Below, one piece after another: positions 25,122 to 40,000 of a stretch of DNA of 64,000 nucleotides (position 1 is its first letter; the number at the start of each line of letters is the position of its first letter). A program made the position numbers and the translations under genes. Below the pieces are notes generated by a model, which was not told the DNA's origin, did no database searches, and saw nothing but the letters and a program-made list of their open reading frames with translations. The stretch comes from Ricordea florida (lineage: Eukaryota > Cnidaria > Anthozoa > Corallimorpharia > Ricordeidae). The stretch is taken from the NCBI GenBank assembly GCA_949710005.1, contig OX453283.1:17246304-17310303 (forward strand), in the 5' to 3' direction.

Positions 25122-28100
25122 TATAATGTATTTTCACCAAAATCAGTGACAACGAGTTTCTTGGCAACCAGCTGCAGGTATCGTATCTCAGCTTCTAGAG
25201 TAAGTGCAAACACGGGATAAAGTTCGTTTTTAAGTTCATTCCAAATGCTACAACATGGTGAAAATGGAATGTTAATCACTATTCCGTGTAACGAGCACTG
25301 ATTTCATGAACTTTAGTACTCTGTGAGCCGTCTGCTCTAGATTTAGCTGCCTTAAGTCAATATCTTTAAAATCAAACCTCAAAAAACTCGCTAAATAATA
25401 AAAGCCTGACTTATTGTGTAAATAATAAGCTCCCCTACTAGTACAAATCTGCAAACCTATGGAATTGAAAATATTCCCGTAGCCAAGATATCATAGAATA
25501 ACTTTTATTTTAGTGGCCCACGCTTTAGGCTGAATTGCGCATGCGTAGTAACAAACAGTCTGATCTTTAAATTCACATTGAAATCGAATCGTTACAATCA
25601 AAATTTTAATCCCAAAATAAACTTTACTGCACACCCCACTAAAACATGTATATAAAACATTAGAAATGATTCGATAACTTACCCCCCTTGATGACGGTCA
25701 TCCTGCCCATACAATCTCTTATAATGTATTTTCACCAAAATCAGTTACAACGAGTTTCTTGGCAACCAGCTGCAGGTATCGTATCTCAGCTTCTAGAGTA
25801 AGTGCAAACACGGGATAAAGTGCGTTTTTAAGTTTATTTCAAATGCTACAACATGGTGAAAATGGAATGTTAATCACTATTCCGTGTAACACGCACTGAA
25901 TTGATGAACTTTAGTACTCTGTGAGCCCACTGCTCTAGATTTAGCTGCCTTAAGTCAATATCTTTAAAATCAAACCTCAAAAAACTCGCTAATTAATAAA
26001 AGCCTTATTTATTGTGTAAATAATTCCCTCTTCTACTAGTACAAATCTTCAAACCTATGGAATTGAAAATATTCCCCAAGCCAAGATATCATAGAATAAC
26101 TTTTATTTTAGGGGCCCACGCTTTAGTCTGAATTGCGCATGCGTAGTAATAAACAGTCTGATCTTTAAATTCTCATTGAAATCGAATCGTTACAATCAAA
26201 TTTTAATCCCAAAATAAACTTTACTGCACACCCCACTAAAACATGTATATAAAACATTAGAAATGATTCGATAACTTACCCCCCTAGATGACGGTCCTCC
26301 TGCCCATACAATCTCTTATAATGTATTTTCACCAAAATCAGTGACAACGAGTTTCTTGGCAACCAGCTGCAGGTATCGTATCTCAGCTTCTAGAGTAAGT
26401 GCAAACACGGGATAAAGTTAGTTTTTAAGTTTATTTCAAATGCTACAACATGGTGAAAATGGAATGTTAATCACTAATCCGTGTAATGAGCACTGAATTG
26501 GTGAACTTTAGTACTCTGTGAGCCGTCTGCTCTAGATTTAGCTGCCTTAAGTCAATATCCTTAAAGTAAAACCTCAAGAAACTCGCTAATTAATAAAAGC
26601 CTGATTTATTGTGTAAATAATTCCCTCTCCTACTAGTACAAATCTGCAAACTTATGGAATTGAAAAGATTCTCCAAGCCAAGATATCATAGAATAACTTT
26701 TATTTTAGTGGCCCACGCTTTAGTTTGAACTGCGCATGCGTAGTTACAAAACAAAAAGTCTGATCTATAAATTCTTATTAAAGTCGAATCGTTACAATCA
26801 AAATTTTAATCCCAAAATAAACTTTACTGCACACCCCACTAAAACATGTATATAAAAGATTAGAAATGATTCGATAACTTACCCCCCTAGATGACGGTCC
26901 TCCTGCCCATACAATCTCATATAATGTATTTTCACCAAAATCAGTGACAACGAGTTTCTTGACAACCAGCTGAGGGTATCGTATCTCAGCTTCTAAAGTA
27001 AGTGCAAACAAGGGATAAAGTTCGTTTTTAAGTTCATTCCAAATGCTACAACATGGTGAAAATGGAATGTTAATCACTATTCCGTGTAACGAGCACTGAT
27101 TTCATGAACTTTAGTACTCTGTAAGCCGTCTGCTCTAGATTTAGCTGCCTTAAGTCAATATCTTTAAAATCAAACCTCAAAAAACTCGCTAAATAATAAA
27201 AGCCTGACTTATTGTGTAAATAATAAGCTCCCCTACTAGTACAAATCTGCAAACCTATGGAATTGAAAATATTCCCCAAGCCAAGATATCATAGAATAAC
27301 TTTTATTTTAGGGGCCCACGCTTTAGTCTGAATTGCGCATGCGTAGTAACAAACAGTCTGATCTTTAAATTCACATTGAAATCGAATCGTTACAATCAAA
27401 ATTTTAATCCCAAAATAAACTTTACTGCACACCCCACTAAAACATGTATATAAAACATTAGAAATGATTCAATAACTTACCCCCCTAGATGACGGTCATC
27501 CTGCCCATACAATCTCTTATAATGTATTTTCACCAGAATAAGTGACAACGAGTTTCTTGGCAACCAGCTGCAGGTATCGTATCTCAGCTTCTAGAGTAAG
27601 TGCAAACACGGGATAAAGTGCGTTTTTAAGTTTATTTCAAATGCTACAACATGGTGAAAATGGAATGTTAATCACTATTCCGTGTAACACGCACTGACTT
27701 GATAAACTTTAGTACTCTGTGAGCCGTTTGCTCTAGATTTAGCTGCGTTAAAACAATACCTTTAAAATGAAACCTCAAAAAACTCGCTAATTAATAAAAG
27801 CCTTATTTATTGTGTAAATAATTCCCTCTTCTACTAGTACAAATCTGCAAACCTATGGAATTGAAAATATTCCCCAAGCCAAGATATCATAGAATAACTT
27901 TTATTTTAGGGGCCCACGCTTTAGTCTGAATTGCGCATGCGTAGTAACAAACAGTCTGATCTTTAAATTCACATTGAAATCGAATCGTTACAATCAAAAT
28001 TTTAATCCCAAAATAAACTTTACTGCACACCCCACTAAAACATGTATATAAAACATTAGAAATGATTCGATAACTTACCCCCCTAGATGACGGTCCTCCT

Positions 28101-29909
28101 GCCCATACAATCTCATATAATGTATTTTCACCAAAATCAGTGACAACGAGTTTCTTGGCAACCAGCTGCAGGTATCGTATCTCAGCTTCTAGAGTAAGTG
28201 CAAACACGGGATAAAGTTAGTTTTTAAGTTTATTTCAAATGCTACAACATGGTGAAAATGGAATGTTAATCACTAATCCGTGTAATGAGCACTGAATTGG
28301 TGAACTTTAGTACTCTGTGAGCCGTCTGCTCTAGATTTAGCTGCCTTAAGTCAATATCCTTAAAGTAAAACCTCAAGAAACTCGCTAATTAATAAAAGCC
28401 TGATTTATTGTGTAAATAATTCCCTCTCCTACTAGTACAAATCTGCAAACTTATGGAATTGAAAAGATTCTCCAAGCCAAGATATCATAGAATAACTTTT
28501 ATTTTAGTGGCCCACGCTTTAGTTTGAACTGCGCATGCGTAGTTACAAAAAGTCTGATCTATAAATTCTTATTAAAGTCGAATCGTTACAATCAAAATTT
28601 TAATCCAAAAATAAACTTTACTGCACACCCCACTAAAACATGTATATAAAACATTAGAAATGATTCGATAACTTACCCCCCTAGATGACGGTCCTCCTGC
28701 CCATACAATCTCTTATAATGTATTTTCACCAAAATCAGTGACAACGAGTTTCTTGGCAACCAGCTGCAGGTATCGTATCTCAGCTTCTAGGGTAAGTGCA
28801 AACAAGGGATAAAGTTCGTTTTTAAGTTCATTCCAAATCCTACAACATGGTGAAAATGGAATGTTAATCACTATTCCGTGTAACGAGCACTGATTTCATG
28901 AACTTTAGTACTCTGTGAGCCGTCTGCTCTAGATTTAGCTGCCTTAAGTCAATATCTTTAAAATCAAACCTCAAAAAACTCGCTAAATAATAAAAGCCTG
29001 ACTTATTGTGTAAATAATAAGCTCCCCTACTAGTACAAATCTGCAAACCTATGGAATTGAAAATATTCCCGTAGCCAAGATATCATAGAATAACTTTTAT
29101 TTTAGTGGCCCACGCTTTAGGCTGAATTGCGCATGCGTAGTAACAAACAGTCTGATCTTTAAATTCACATTGAAATCGAATCGTTACAATCAAAATTTTA
29201 ATCCCAAAATAAACTTTACTGCACACCCCACTAAAACATGTATATAAAACATTAGAAATGATTCGATAACTTACCCCCCTAGATGACGGTCATCCTGCCC
29301 ATACAATCTCTTATAATGTATTTTCACCAAAATCAGTTACAACGAGTTTCTTGGCAACCAGCTGCAGGTATCGTATCTCAGCTTCTAGAGTAAGTGCAAA
29401 CACGGGATAAAGTGCGTTTTTAAGTTTATTTCAAATGCTACAACATGGTGAAAATGGAATGTTAATCACTATTCCGTGTAACAAGCACTGATTTGATGAA
29501 TTTATTTACTCTGTGAGCCGTCTGCTCTAGACTTAGCTGCCTTAAGTCAATATCTTTAAAATCAAACCTCAAAAAACTCGCTAAATAATAAAAGCCTGAC
29601 TTATTGTGTAAATAATAAGCTCCCCTACTTGTACAAATCTGCAAACTTATGGAATTGAAAATATTCCCCAAGCCAAGATATCATAGAATAACTTTTATTT
29701 TAGGGGCCCACGCTTTAGTCTGAATTGCGCATGCGTAGTAATAAAATGTCGGATCTTTAAATTCACATTGAAATCGAATCGTTACAATCAAAATTTTAAT
29801 CCCAAAATAAACTTTACTGCACACCCCACTAAAACATGTATATAAAACATTAGAAATGATTCGATAACTTACCCCCCTAGATGACGGTCCTCCTGCCCAT
29901 ACAATCTCA
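25122..29909. repeat. Higher-order repeat: 8-mer A-B-C-A2-E-C-A-D, duplicate of 9575-14362 (4,788 bp)
   Basis: Monomers start at 25122, 25720, 26317, 26920, 27518, 28116, 28714 and 29312. It is equal in length and order to unit 3, including the private AATCCAAAAATAAAC near 28600 and GAATTTATTTACTC near 29498. Confidence 0.92.
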
Positions 29910-32900
29910 TATAATGTATTTTCACCAAAATCAGTGACAACGAGTTTCTTGGCAACCAGCTGCAGGTATCGTATCTCAGCTTCTAGAGTAAGTGCAAACA
30001 CGGGATAAAGTTCGTTTTTAAGTTCATTCCAAATGCTACAACATGGTGAAAATGGAATGTTAATCACTATTCCGTGTAACGAGCACTGATTTCATGAACT
30101 TTAGTACTCTGTGAGCCGTCTCCTCTAGATTTAGCTGCCTTAAGTCAATATCCTTAAAGTAAAACCTCAAGAAACTCGCTAATTAATAAAAGCCTGATTT
30201 ATTGTGTAAATAATTCCCTCTTCTACTAGTACAAATCTGCAAACCTATGGAATTGAAAATATTCCCCAAGCCAAGATATCATAGAATAACTTTTATTTTA
30301 GGGGCCCACGCTTTAGTCTGAATTGCGCATGCGTAGTAATAAACAGTCTGATCTTTAAATTCTCATTGAAATCGAATCGTTACAATCAAATTTTAATCCC
30401 AAAATAAACTTTACTGCACACCCCACTAAAACATGTATATAAAACATTAGAAATGATTCGATAACTTACCCCCCTAGATGACGGTCCTCCTGCCCATACA
30501 ATCTCTTATAATGTATTTTCACCAAAATCAGTGACAACGAGTTTCTTGGCAACCAGCTGCAGGTATCGTATCTCAGCTTCTAGAGTAAGTGCAAACACGG
30601 GATAAAGTTAGTTTTTAAGTTTATTTCAAATGCTACAACATGGTGAAAATGGAATGTTAATCACTAATCCGTGTAATGAGCACTGAATTGGTGAACTTTA
30701 GTACTCTGTGAGCCGTCTGCTCTAGATTTAGCTGCCTTAAGTCAATATCCTTAAAGTAAAACCTCAAGAAACTCGCTAATTAATAAAAGCCTGATTTATT
30801 GTGTAAATAATTCCCTCTCCTACTAGTACAAATCTGCAAACTTATGGAATTGAAAAGATTCTCCAAGCCAAGATATCATAGAATAACTTTTATTTTAGTG
30901 GCCCACGCTTTAGTTTGAACTGCGCATGCGTAGTTACAAAACAAAAAGTCTGATCTATAAATTCTTATTAAAGTCGAATCGTTACAATCAAAATTTTAAT
31001 CCCAAAATAAACTTTACTGCACACCCCACTAAAACATGTATATAAAAGATTAGAAATGATTCGATAACTTACCCCCCTAGATGACGGTCCTCCTGCCCAT
31101 ACAATCTCATATAATGTATTTTCACCAAAATCAGTGACAACGAGTTTCTTGACAACCAGCTGAGGGTATCGTATCTCAGCTTCTAAAGTAAGTGCAAACA
31201 AGGGATAAAGTTCGTTTTTAAGTTCATTCCAAATGCTACAACATGGTGAAAATGGAATGTTAATCACTATTCCGTGTAACGAGCACTGATTTCATGAACT
31301 TTAGTACTCTGTAAGCCGTCTGCTCTAGATTTAGCTGCCTTAAGTCAATATCTTTAAAATCAAACCTCAAAAAACTCGCTAAATAATAAAAGCCTGACTT
31401 ATTGTGTAAATAATAAGCTCCCCTACTAGTACAAATCTGCAAACCTATGGAATTGAAAATATTCCCCAAGCCAAGATATCATAGAATAACTTTTATTTTA
31501 GGGGCCCACGCTTTAGTCTGAATTGCGCATGCGTAGTAACAAACAGTCTGATCTTTAAATTCACATTGAAATCGAATCGTTACAATCAAAATTTTAATCC
31601 CAAAATAAACTTTACTGCACACCCCACTAAAACATGTATATAAAACATTAGAAATGATTCAATAACTTACCCCCCTAGATGACGGTCATCCTGCCCATAC
31701 AATCTCTTATAATGTATTTTCACCAGAATAAGTGACAACGAGTTTCTTGGCAACCAGCTGCAGGTATCGTATCTCAGCTTCTAGAGTAAGTGCAAACACG
31801 GGATAAAGTGCGTTTTTAAGTTTATTTCAAATGCTACAACATGGTGAAAATGGAATGTTAATCACTATTCCGTGTAACACGCACTGACTTGATAAACTTT
31901 AGTACTCTGTGAGCCGTTTGCTCTAGATTTAGCTGCGTTAAAACAATACCTTTAAAATGAAACCTCAAAAAACTCGCTAATTAATAAAAGCCTTATTTAT
32001 TGTGTAAATAATTCCCTCTTCTACTAGTACAAATCTGCAAACCTATGGAATTGAAAATATTCCCCAAGCCAAGATATCATAGAATAACTTTTATTTTAGG
32101 GGCCCACGCTTTAGTCTGAATTGCGCATGCGTAGTAACAAACAGTCTGATCTTTAAATTCACATTGAAATCGAATCGTTACAATCAAAATTTTAATCCCA
32201 AAATAAACTTTACTGCACACCCCACTAAAACATGTATATAAAACATTAGAAATGATTCGATAACTTACCCCCCTAGATGACGGTCCTCCTGCCCATACAA
32301 TCTCATATAATGTATTTTCACCAAAATCAGTGACAACGAGTTTCTTGGCAACCAGCTGCAGGTATCGTATCTCAGCTTCTAGAGTAAGTGCAAACACGGG
32401 ATAAAGTTAGTTTTTAAGTTTATTTCAAATGCTACAACATGGTGAAAATGGAATGTTAATCACTAATCCGTGTAATGAGCACTGAATTGGTGAACTTTAG
32501 TACTCTGTGAGCCGTGTTCTCTAGATTTAGCTGCCTTAAGTCAATATCCTTAAAGTAAAACCTCAAGAAACTCGCTAATTAATAAAAGCCTGATTTATTG
32601 TGTAAATAATTCCCTCTCCTACTAGTACAAATCTGCAAACTTATGGAATTGAAAAGATTCTCCAAGCCAAGATATCATAGAATAACTTTTATTTTAGTGG
32701 CCCACGCTTTAGTTTGAACTGCGCATGCGTAGTTACAAAAAGTCTGATCTATAAATTCTTATTAAAGTCGAATCGTTACAATCAAAATTTTAATCCCAAA
32801 ATAAACTTTACTGCACACCCCACTAAAACATGTATATAAAACATTAGAAATAATTCGATAACTTACCCCCCTAGATGACGGTCCTCCTGCCCATACAATC

Positions 32901-34099
32901 TCTTATAATGTATTTTCACCAAAATCAGTGACAACGAGTTTCTTGGCAACCAGCTGCAGGTATCGTATCTCAGCTTCTAGGGTAAGTGCAAACAAGGGAT
33001 AAAGTTCGTTTTTAAGTTCATTCCAAATCCTACAACATGGTAAAAATGGAATGTTAATCACTATTCCGTGTAACGAGCACTGATTTCATGAACTTTAGTA
33101 CTCTGTGAGCCGTCTGCTCTAGATTTAGCTGCCTTAAGTCAATATCTTTAAAATCAAACCTCAAAAAACTCGCTAAATAATAAAAGCCTGACTTATTGTG
33201 TAAATAATAAGCTCCCCTACTAGTACAAATCGGCAAACCTATGGAATTGAAAATATTCCCGTAGCCAAGATATCATAGAATAACTTTTATTTTAGTGGCC
33301 CACGCTTTAGGCTGAATTGCGCATGCGTAGTAACAAACAGTCTGATCTTTAAATTCACATTGAAATCGAATCGTTACAATCAAAATTTTAATCCCAAAAT
33401 AAACTTTACTGCACACCCCACTAAAACATGTATATAAAACATTAGAAATGATTCGATAACTTACCCCCCTAGATGACGGTCATCCTGCCCATACAATCTC
33501 TTATAATGTATTTTCACCAAAATCAGTTACAACGAGTTTCTTGGCAACCAGCTGCAGGTATCGTATCTCAGCTTCTAGAGTAAGTGCAAACACGGGATAA
33601 AGTGCGTTTTTAAGTTTATTTCAAATGCTACAACATGGTGAAAATGGAATGTTAATCACTATTCCGTGTAACAAGCACTGATTTGATGAATTTTAGTACT
33701 CTGTGAGCCGTCTGCTCTAGACTTAGCTGCCTTAAGTCAATATCTTTAAAATCAAACCTCAAAAAACTCGCTAAATAATAAAAGCCTGACTTATTGTGTA
33801 AATAATAAGCTCCCCTACTTGTACAAATCTGCAAACTTATGGAATTGAAAATATTCCCCAAGCCAAGATATCATAGAATAACTTTTATTTTAGGGGCCCA
33901 CGCTTTAGTCTGAATTGCGCATGCGTAGTAATAAAATGTCGGATCTTTAAATTCACATTGAAATCGAATCGTTACAATCAAAATTTTAATCCCAAAATAA
34001 ACTTTACTGCACACCCCACTAAAACATGTATATAAAACATTAGAAATGATTCGATAACTTACCCCCCTAGATGACGGTCCTCCTGCCCATACAATCTCA
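29910..34099. repeat. Shortened higher-order repeat: 7-mer, duplicate of 14363-18552 (4,190 bp)
   Basis: Monomers start at 29910, 30507, 31110, 31708, 32306, 32904 and 33502. The first (29910-30506) is the same A/C/B mosaic as 14363-14959. The rare GCCGTGTTCTCTAG variant recurs near 32513. One change seen only in this copy is G at 33232, where the other copy has T. Confidence 0.92.
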
Positions 34100-37000
34100 T
34101 ATAATGTATTTTCACCAAAATCAGTGACAACGAGTTTCTTGGCAACCAGCTGCAGGTATCGTATCTCAGCTTCTAGAGTAAGTGCAAACACGGGATAAAG
34201 TTCGTTTTTAAGTTCATTCCAAATGCTACAACATGGTGAAAATGGAATGTTAATCACTATTCCGTGTAACGAGCACTGATTTCATGAACTTTAGTACTCT
34301 GTGAGCCGTCTGCTCTAGATTTAGCTGCCTTAAGTCAATATCTTTAAAATCAAACCTCAAAAAACTCGCTAAATAATAAAAGCCTGACTTATTGTGTAAA
34401 TAATAAGCTCCCCTACTAGTACAAATCTGCAAACCTATGGAATTGAAAATATTCCCGTAGCCAAGATATCATAGAATAACTTTTATTTTAGTGGCCCACG
34501 CTTTAGGCTGAATTGCGCATGCGTAGTAACAAACAGTCTGATCTTTAAATTCACATTGAAATCGAATCGTTACAATCAAAATTTTAATCCCAAAATAAAC
34601 TTTACTGCACACCCCACTAAAACATGTATATAAAACATTAGAAATGATTCGATAACTTACCCCCCTAGATGACGGTCCTCCTGCCCATACAATCTCTTAT
34701 AATGTATTTTCACCAAAATCAGTTACAACGAGTTTCTTGGCAACCAGCTGCAGGTATTGTATCTCAGCTTCTAGAGTAAGTGCAAACACGGGATAAAGTT
34801 AGTTTTTAAGTTTATTTCAAATGCTACAACATGGTGAAAATGGAATGTTAATCACTAATCCGTGTAATGAGCACTGAATTGGTGAACTTTAGTACTCTGT
34901 GAGCCGTCTCCTCTAGATTTAGCTGCCTTAAGTCAATATCCTTAAAGTAAAACCTCAAGAAACTCGCTAATTAATAAAAGCCTGATTTATTGTGTAAATA
35001 ATTGCCTCTCCTACTAGTACAAATCTGCAAACTTATGGAATTGAAAAGATTCTCCAAGCCAAGATATCATAGAATAACTTTTATTTTAGTGGCCCACGCT
35101 TTAGTTTGAACTGCGCATGCGTAGTTACAAAAAGTCTGATCTATAAATTCTTATTAAAGTCGAATCGTTACAATCAAAATTTTAATCCCAAAATAAACTT
35201 TACTGCACACCCCACTAAAACATGTATATAAAAGATTAGAAATGATTCGATAACTTAGCCACCTAGATGACGGTCCTCCTGCCCATATAATCTCTTATAA
35301 TGTATTTTCACCAAAATCAGTGACAACGAGTTTCTTGGCAACCAGCTGCAGGTATCGTATCTCAGCTTCTAGGGTAAGTGCAAACAAGGGATAAAGTTCG
35401 TTTTTAAGTTCATTCCAAATCCTACAACATGGTGAAAATGGAATGTTAATCACTATTCCGTGAAACGAGCACTGATTTCATGAACTTTAGTACTCTGTGA
35501 GCCGTCTGCTCTAGATTTAGCTGCCTTAAGTCAATATCTTTAAAATCAAACCTCAAAAAACTCGCTAAATAATAAAAGCCTGACTTATTGTGTAAATAAT
35601 AAGCTCCCCTACTAGTACAAATCTGCAAACCTATGGAATTGAAAATATTCCCGTAGCCAAGATATCATAGAATAACTTTTATTTTAGTGGCCCACGCTTT
35701 AGGCTGAATTGCGCATGCGTAGTAACAAACAGTCTGATCTTTAAATTCACATTGAAATCGAATCGTTACAATCAAAATTTTAATCCCAAAATAAACTTTA
35801 CTGCACACCCCACTAAAACATGTATATAAAAGATTAGAAATGATTCGATAACTTACCCCCCTAGATAACGGTCATCCTGCCCATACAATCTCTTATAATG
35901 TATTTTCACCAAAATCAGTTACAACGAGTTTCTTGGCAACCAGCTGCAGGTATCGTATCTCAGCTTCTAGAGTAAGTGCAAACACGGGATAAAGTGCGTT
36001 TTTAAGTTTATTTCAAATGCTACAACATGGTGAAAATGGAATGTTAATCACTATTCCGTGTAACACGCACTGACTTGATGAACTTTAGTACTCTGTGAGC
36101 CCACTGCTCTAGATTTAGCTGCCTTAAGTCAATATCTTTAAAATCAAACCTCAAAAAACTCGCTAAATAATAAAAGCCTGAGTTATTGTGTAAATAATAA
36201 GCTCCCCTTCTAGTACAAATCTGCAAACCTATGGAATTGAAAATATTCCCCAAGCCAAGATATCATAGAATAACTTTTATTTTAGGGGCCCACGCTTTAG
36301 TCTGAATTGCGCATGCGTAGTAACAAACAGTCTGATCTTTAAATTCACATTGAAATCGAATCGTTACAATCAAAATTTTAATCCCAAAATAAACTTTACT
36401 GCACACCCCACTAAAACATGTATATAAAACATTAGAAATGATTCGATAACTTACCCCCATTAGATGACGGTCATCCTGCCCATACAATCTCTTATAATGC
36501 ATTTTCACCAAAATCAGTTACAACGAGTTTCTTGGCAACCAGCTGCAGGTATCGTATCTCAGCTTCTAGAGTAAGTGCAAACACGGGATAAAGTGCGTTT
36601 TTAAGTTTATTTTAAATGCTACAACATGGTGAAAATGGAATGTTAATCACTATTCCGTGTAACACGCACTGACTTGTTGAACTTTAGTACTCTGTGAGCC
36701 CACTGCTCTAGATTTAGCTGCCTTAAGTCAATATCTTTAAAATCAAACCTCAAGAAACTCGCTAATTAATAAAAGCCTTATTTATTGTGTAAATAATTCC
36801 CTCTTCTACTAGTACAAATCTGCAAACCTATGGAATTGAAAAGATTCTCCAAGCCAACATATCATAGAATAACTTTTATTTTAGGGGCCCACGCTTTAGT
36901 CTGAATTGCGCATGCGTAGTAATAAACAGTCTGATCTTTAAATTCTCGTTGAAATCGAATCGTTACAATCAAATTTTAATCCCAAAATAAACTTTACTGC

Positions 37001-40000
37001 ACACCCCACTAAAACATGTATATAAAAGATTAGAAATGATTCGATAACTTACCCCCTAGATGACGGTCCTCCTGCCCATACAATCTCTTATAATGTATTT
37101 TCACCAAAATAAGTGACAACGCGTTCTTTGGCAACCAGCTGCAGGTATCGTATCTCAGCTTCTAGAGTAAGTGAAAACAAGGGATAAAGTGCGTTTTTAA
37201 GTTTATTTCAAATGCTACAACATGGTGAAAATGGAATTTTAATCACTATTCCGTGTAACAAGCACTGATTTGATGAATTTTAGTACTCTGTGAGCCCTCT
37301 GCTCTAGATTTAGCTGCCTTAAGTCAATATCTTTAAAATCAAACCTCAAAAAACTCGCTAAATAATAAAAGCTTGAGTTATTGTGTAAATAATAAGCTCC
37401 CCTTCTACTACAAATCTGCAAATTTATGGAATTGAAAATATTCCCCAAGCCAAGATATCATAGAATAACTTTTATTTTAGGGGCCCACGCTTTAGTCTGA
37501 ATTGCGCATGCGTAGTAACAAACAGTCTGATCTTTAAATTCACATTGAAATCGAATCGTTACAATCAAAATTTTAATCCCAAAATAAACTTTACTGCACA
37601 CCCCACTAAAACATGTATATAAAACATTAGAAATGATTCGATAACTTACCCCCCTAGATGACGGTCATCCTGCCCATACAATCTCTTATAATGTATTTTC
37701 ACCAAAATCAGTGACAACGAGTTTCTTGGCAACCAGCTGCAGGTATCGTATCTCAGCTTCTAGAGTAAGTGCAAACACGGGATAAAGTGCGTTTTTAAGT
37801 TTATTTTAAATGCTACAACATGGTGAAAATGGAATGTTAATCACTATTCCGTGTAACACGCACTGACTTGTTGAAGTTTAGTACTCTGTGAGCCCACTGC
37901 TCTAGATTTAGCTGCCTTAAGTCAATATCTTTAAAATGAAACCTCAAGAAACTCGCTAATTAATAAAAGCCTTATTTATTGTGTAAATAATTCCCTCTTC
38001 TACTAGTACAAATCTGCAAACCTATGGAATTGAAAAGATTCTCCAAGCCAACATATCATAGAATAACTTTTATTTTAGGGGCCCACGCTTTAGTCTGAAT
38101 TGCGCATGCGTAGTAATAAACAGTCTGATCTTTAAATTCTCATTGAAATCGAATCGTTACAATCAAAAGTTTAATCCCAAAATAAACTTTACTGCACACC
38201 CCACTAAAACATGTATATAAAAGATTAGAAATGATTCGATAACTTACCCCCTAGATGACGGTCCTCCTGCCCATACAATCTCTTATAATGTATTTTCACC
38301 AAAATAAGTGACAACGCGTTCTTTGGCAACCAGCTGCAGGTATCGTATCTTAGCTTCTAGAGTAAGTGAAAACAAGGGATAAAGTGCGTTTTTAAGTTTA
38401 TTTCAAATGCTACAACATGGTGAAAATGGAATTTTAATCACTATTCCGTGTAACAAGCACTGATTTGATGAATTTTAGTACTCTGTGAGCCCTCTGCTCT
38501 AGATTTAGCTGCCTTAAGTCAATATCTTTAAAATCAAACCTCAAAAAACTCGCTAAATAATAAAAGCCTGAGTTATTGTGTAAATAATAAGCTCCCCTTC
38601 TACTACAAATCTGCAAACCTATGGAATTGAAAATATTCCCCAAGCCAAGATATCATAGAATAACTTTTATTTTAGGGGCCCACGCTTTAGTCTGAATTGC
38701 GCATGCGTAGTAACAAACAGTCTGATCTTTAAATTCACATTGAAATCGAATCGTTACAATCAAAATTTTAATCCCAAAATAAACTTTACTGCACACCCCA
38801 CTAAAACATGTATATAAAACATTAGAAATGATTCGATAACTTACCCCCCTAGATGACGGTCATCCTGCCCATACAATCTCTTATAATGCATTTTCACCAA
38901 AATCAGTTACAACGAGTTTCTTGGGAACCAGCTTCAGGTATCGTATCTCAGCTTCTAGAGTAAGTGCAAACACGGGATAAAGTGCGTTTTTAAGTTTATT
39001 TTAAATGCTACAACATGGTGAAAATGGAATGTTAATCACTATTCCGTGTAACACGCACTGACTTGTTGAACTTTAGTACTCTGTGAGCCCACTGCTCTAG
39101 ATTTAGCTGCCTTAAGTCAATATCTTTAAAATCAAACCTCAAGAAACTCGCTAATTAATAAAAGCCTTATTTATTGTGTAAATAATTCCCTCTTCTACTA
39201 GTACAAATCTGCAAACCTATGGAATTGAAAAGATTCTCCAAGCCAACATATCATAGAATAACTTTTATTTTAGGGGCCCACGCTTTAGTCTGAATTGCGC
39301 ATGCGTAGTAATAAACAGTCTGATCTTTAAATTCTCATTGAAATCGAATCGTTACAATAAAATTTCAATCCCAAAATAAACTTTGCTGCACACCCCACTA
39401 AAACATGTATATAAAAGATTAGAAATGATTCGATAACTTACCCCCCTAGATGACGGTCCTCCTGCCCATACAATCTCTTATAATGTATTTTCACCAAAAT
39501 CAGTGACATCGCGTTCTTTGGCAACCAGCTGCAGGTATCGTATCTCAGCTTCTAGAGTAAGTGCAAACACGGGATAAAGTGCGTTTTTAAGTTTATTTCA
39601 AATGCTACAACATGGTGAAAATGGAATGTTAATCACTATTCCGTGTAACAAGCACTGATTTGATGAATTTTAGTACTCTGTGAGCCCTCTGCTCTAGATT
39701 TAGCTGCCTTAAGTCAATATCTTTAAAATCAAACCTCAAACAAGTCGCTAAATAATAAAAGCCTGACTTATTGTGTAAATAATAAGCTCCCCTACTAGTA
39801 CAAATCTGCAAACCTATGGAATTGAAAATATTCCCCAAGCTAAGATATCATAGAATAACTTTTATTTTAGGGGCCCACGCTTTAGTCTGAATTGCGCATG
39901 CGTAGTAACAAACAGTCTGATCTTTAAATTCACATTGAAATCGAATCGTTACAATCAAAAGTTTAATCCCAAAATAAACTTTACTGCACACCCCACTAAA

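Larger units (their letters stand above)
23075..36664. repeat. Large duplicated block, copy 2 (13.6 kb)
   Basis: This is the partner of 7528-21117 at +15,547 bp, with the same monomer order: C-A3-D, 8-mer, 7-mer, A-C-A-F, and the front of the F2 monomer. Its left edge falls inside the monomer at 22739, just after AAACTTATGG begins to differ from AAACCTATGG. This places the exchange in mid-monomer rather than at any conserved monomer boundary. Two single-base differences from copy 1 were noticed (23801 and 33232). Confidence 0.92.
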
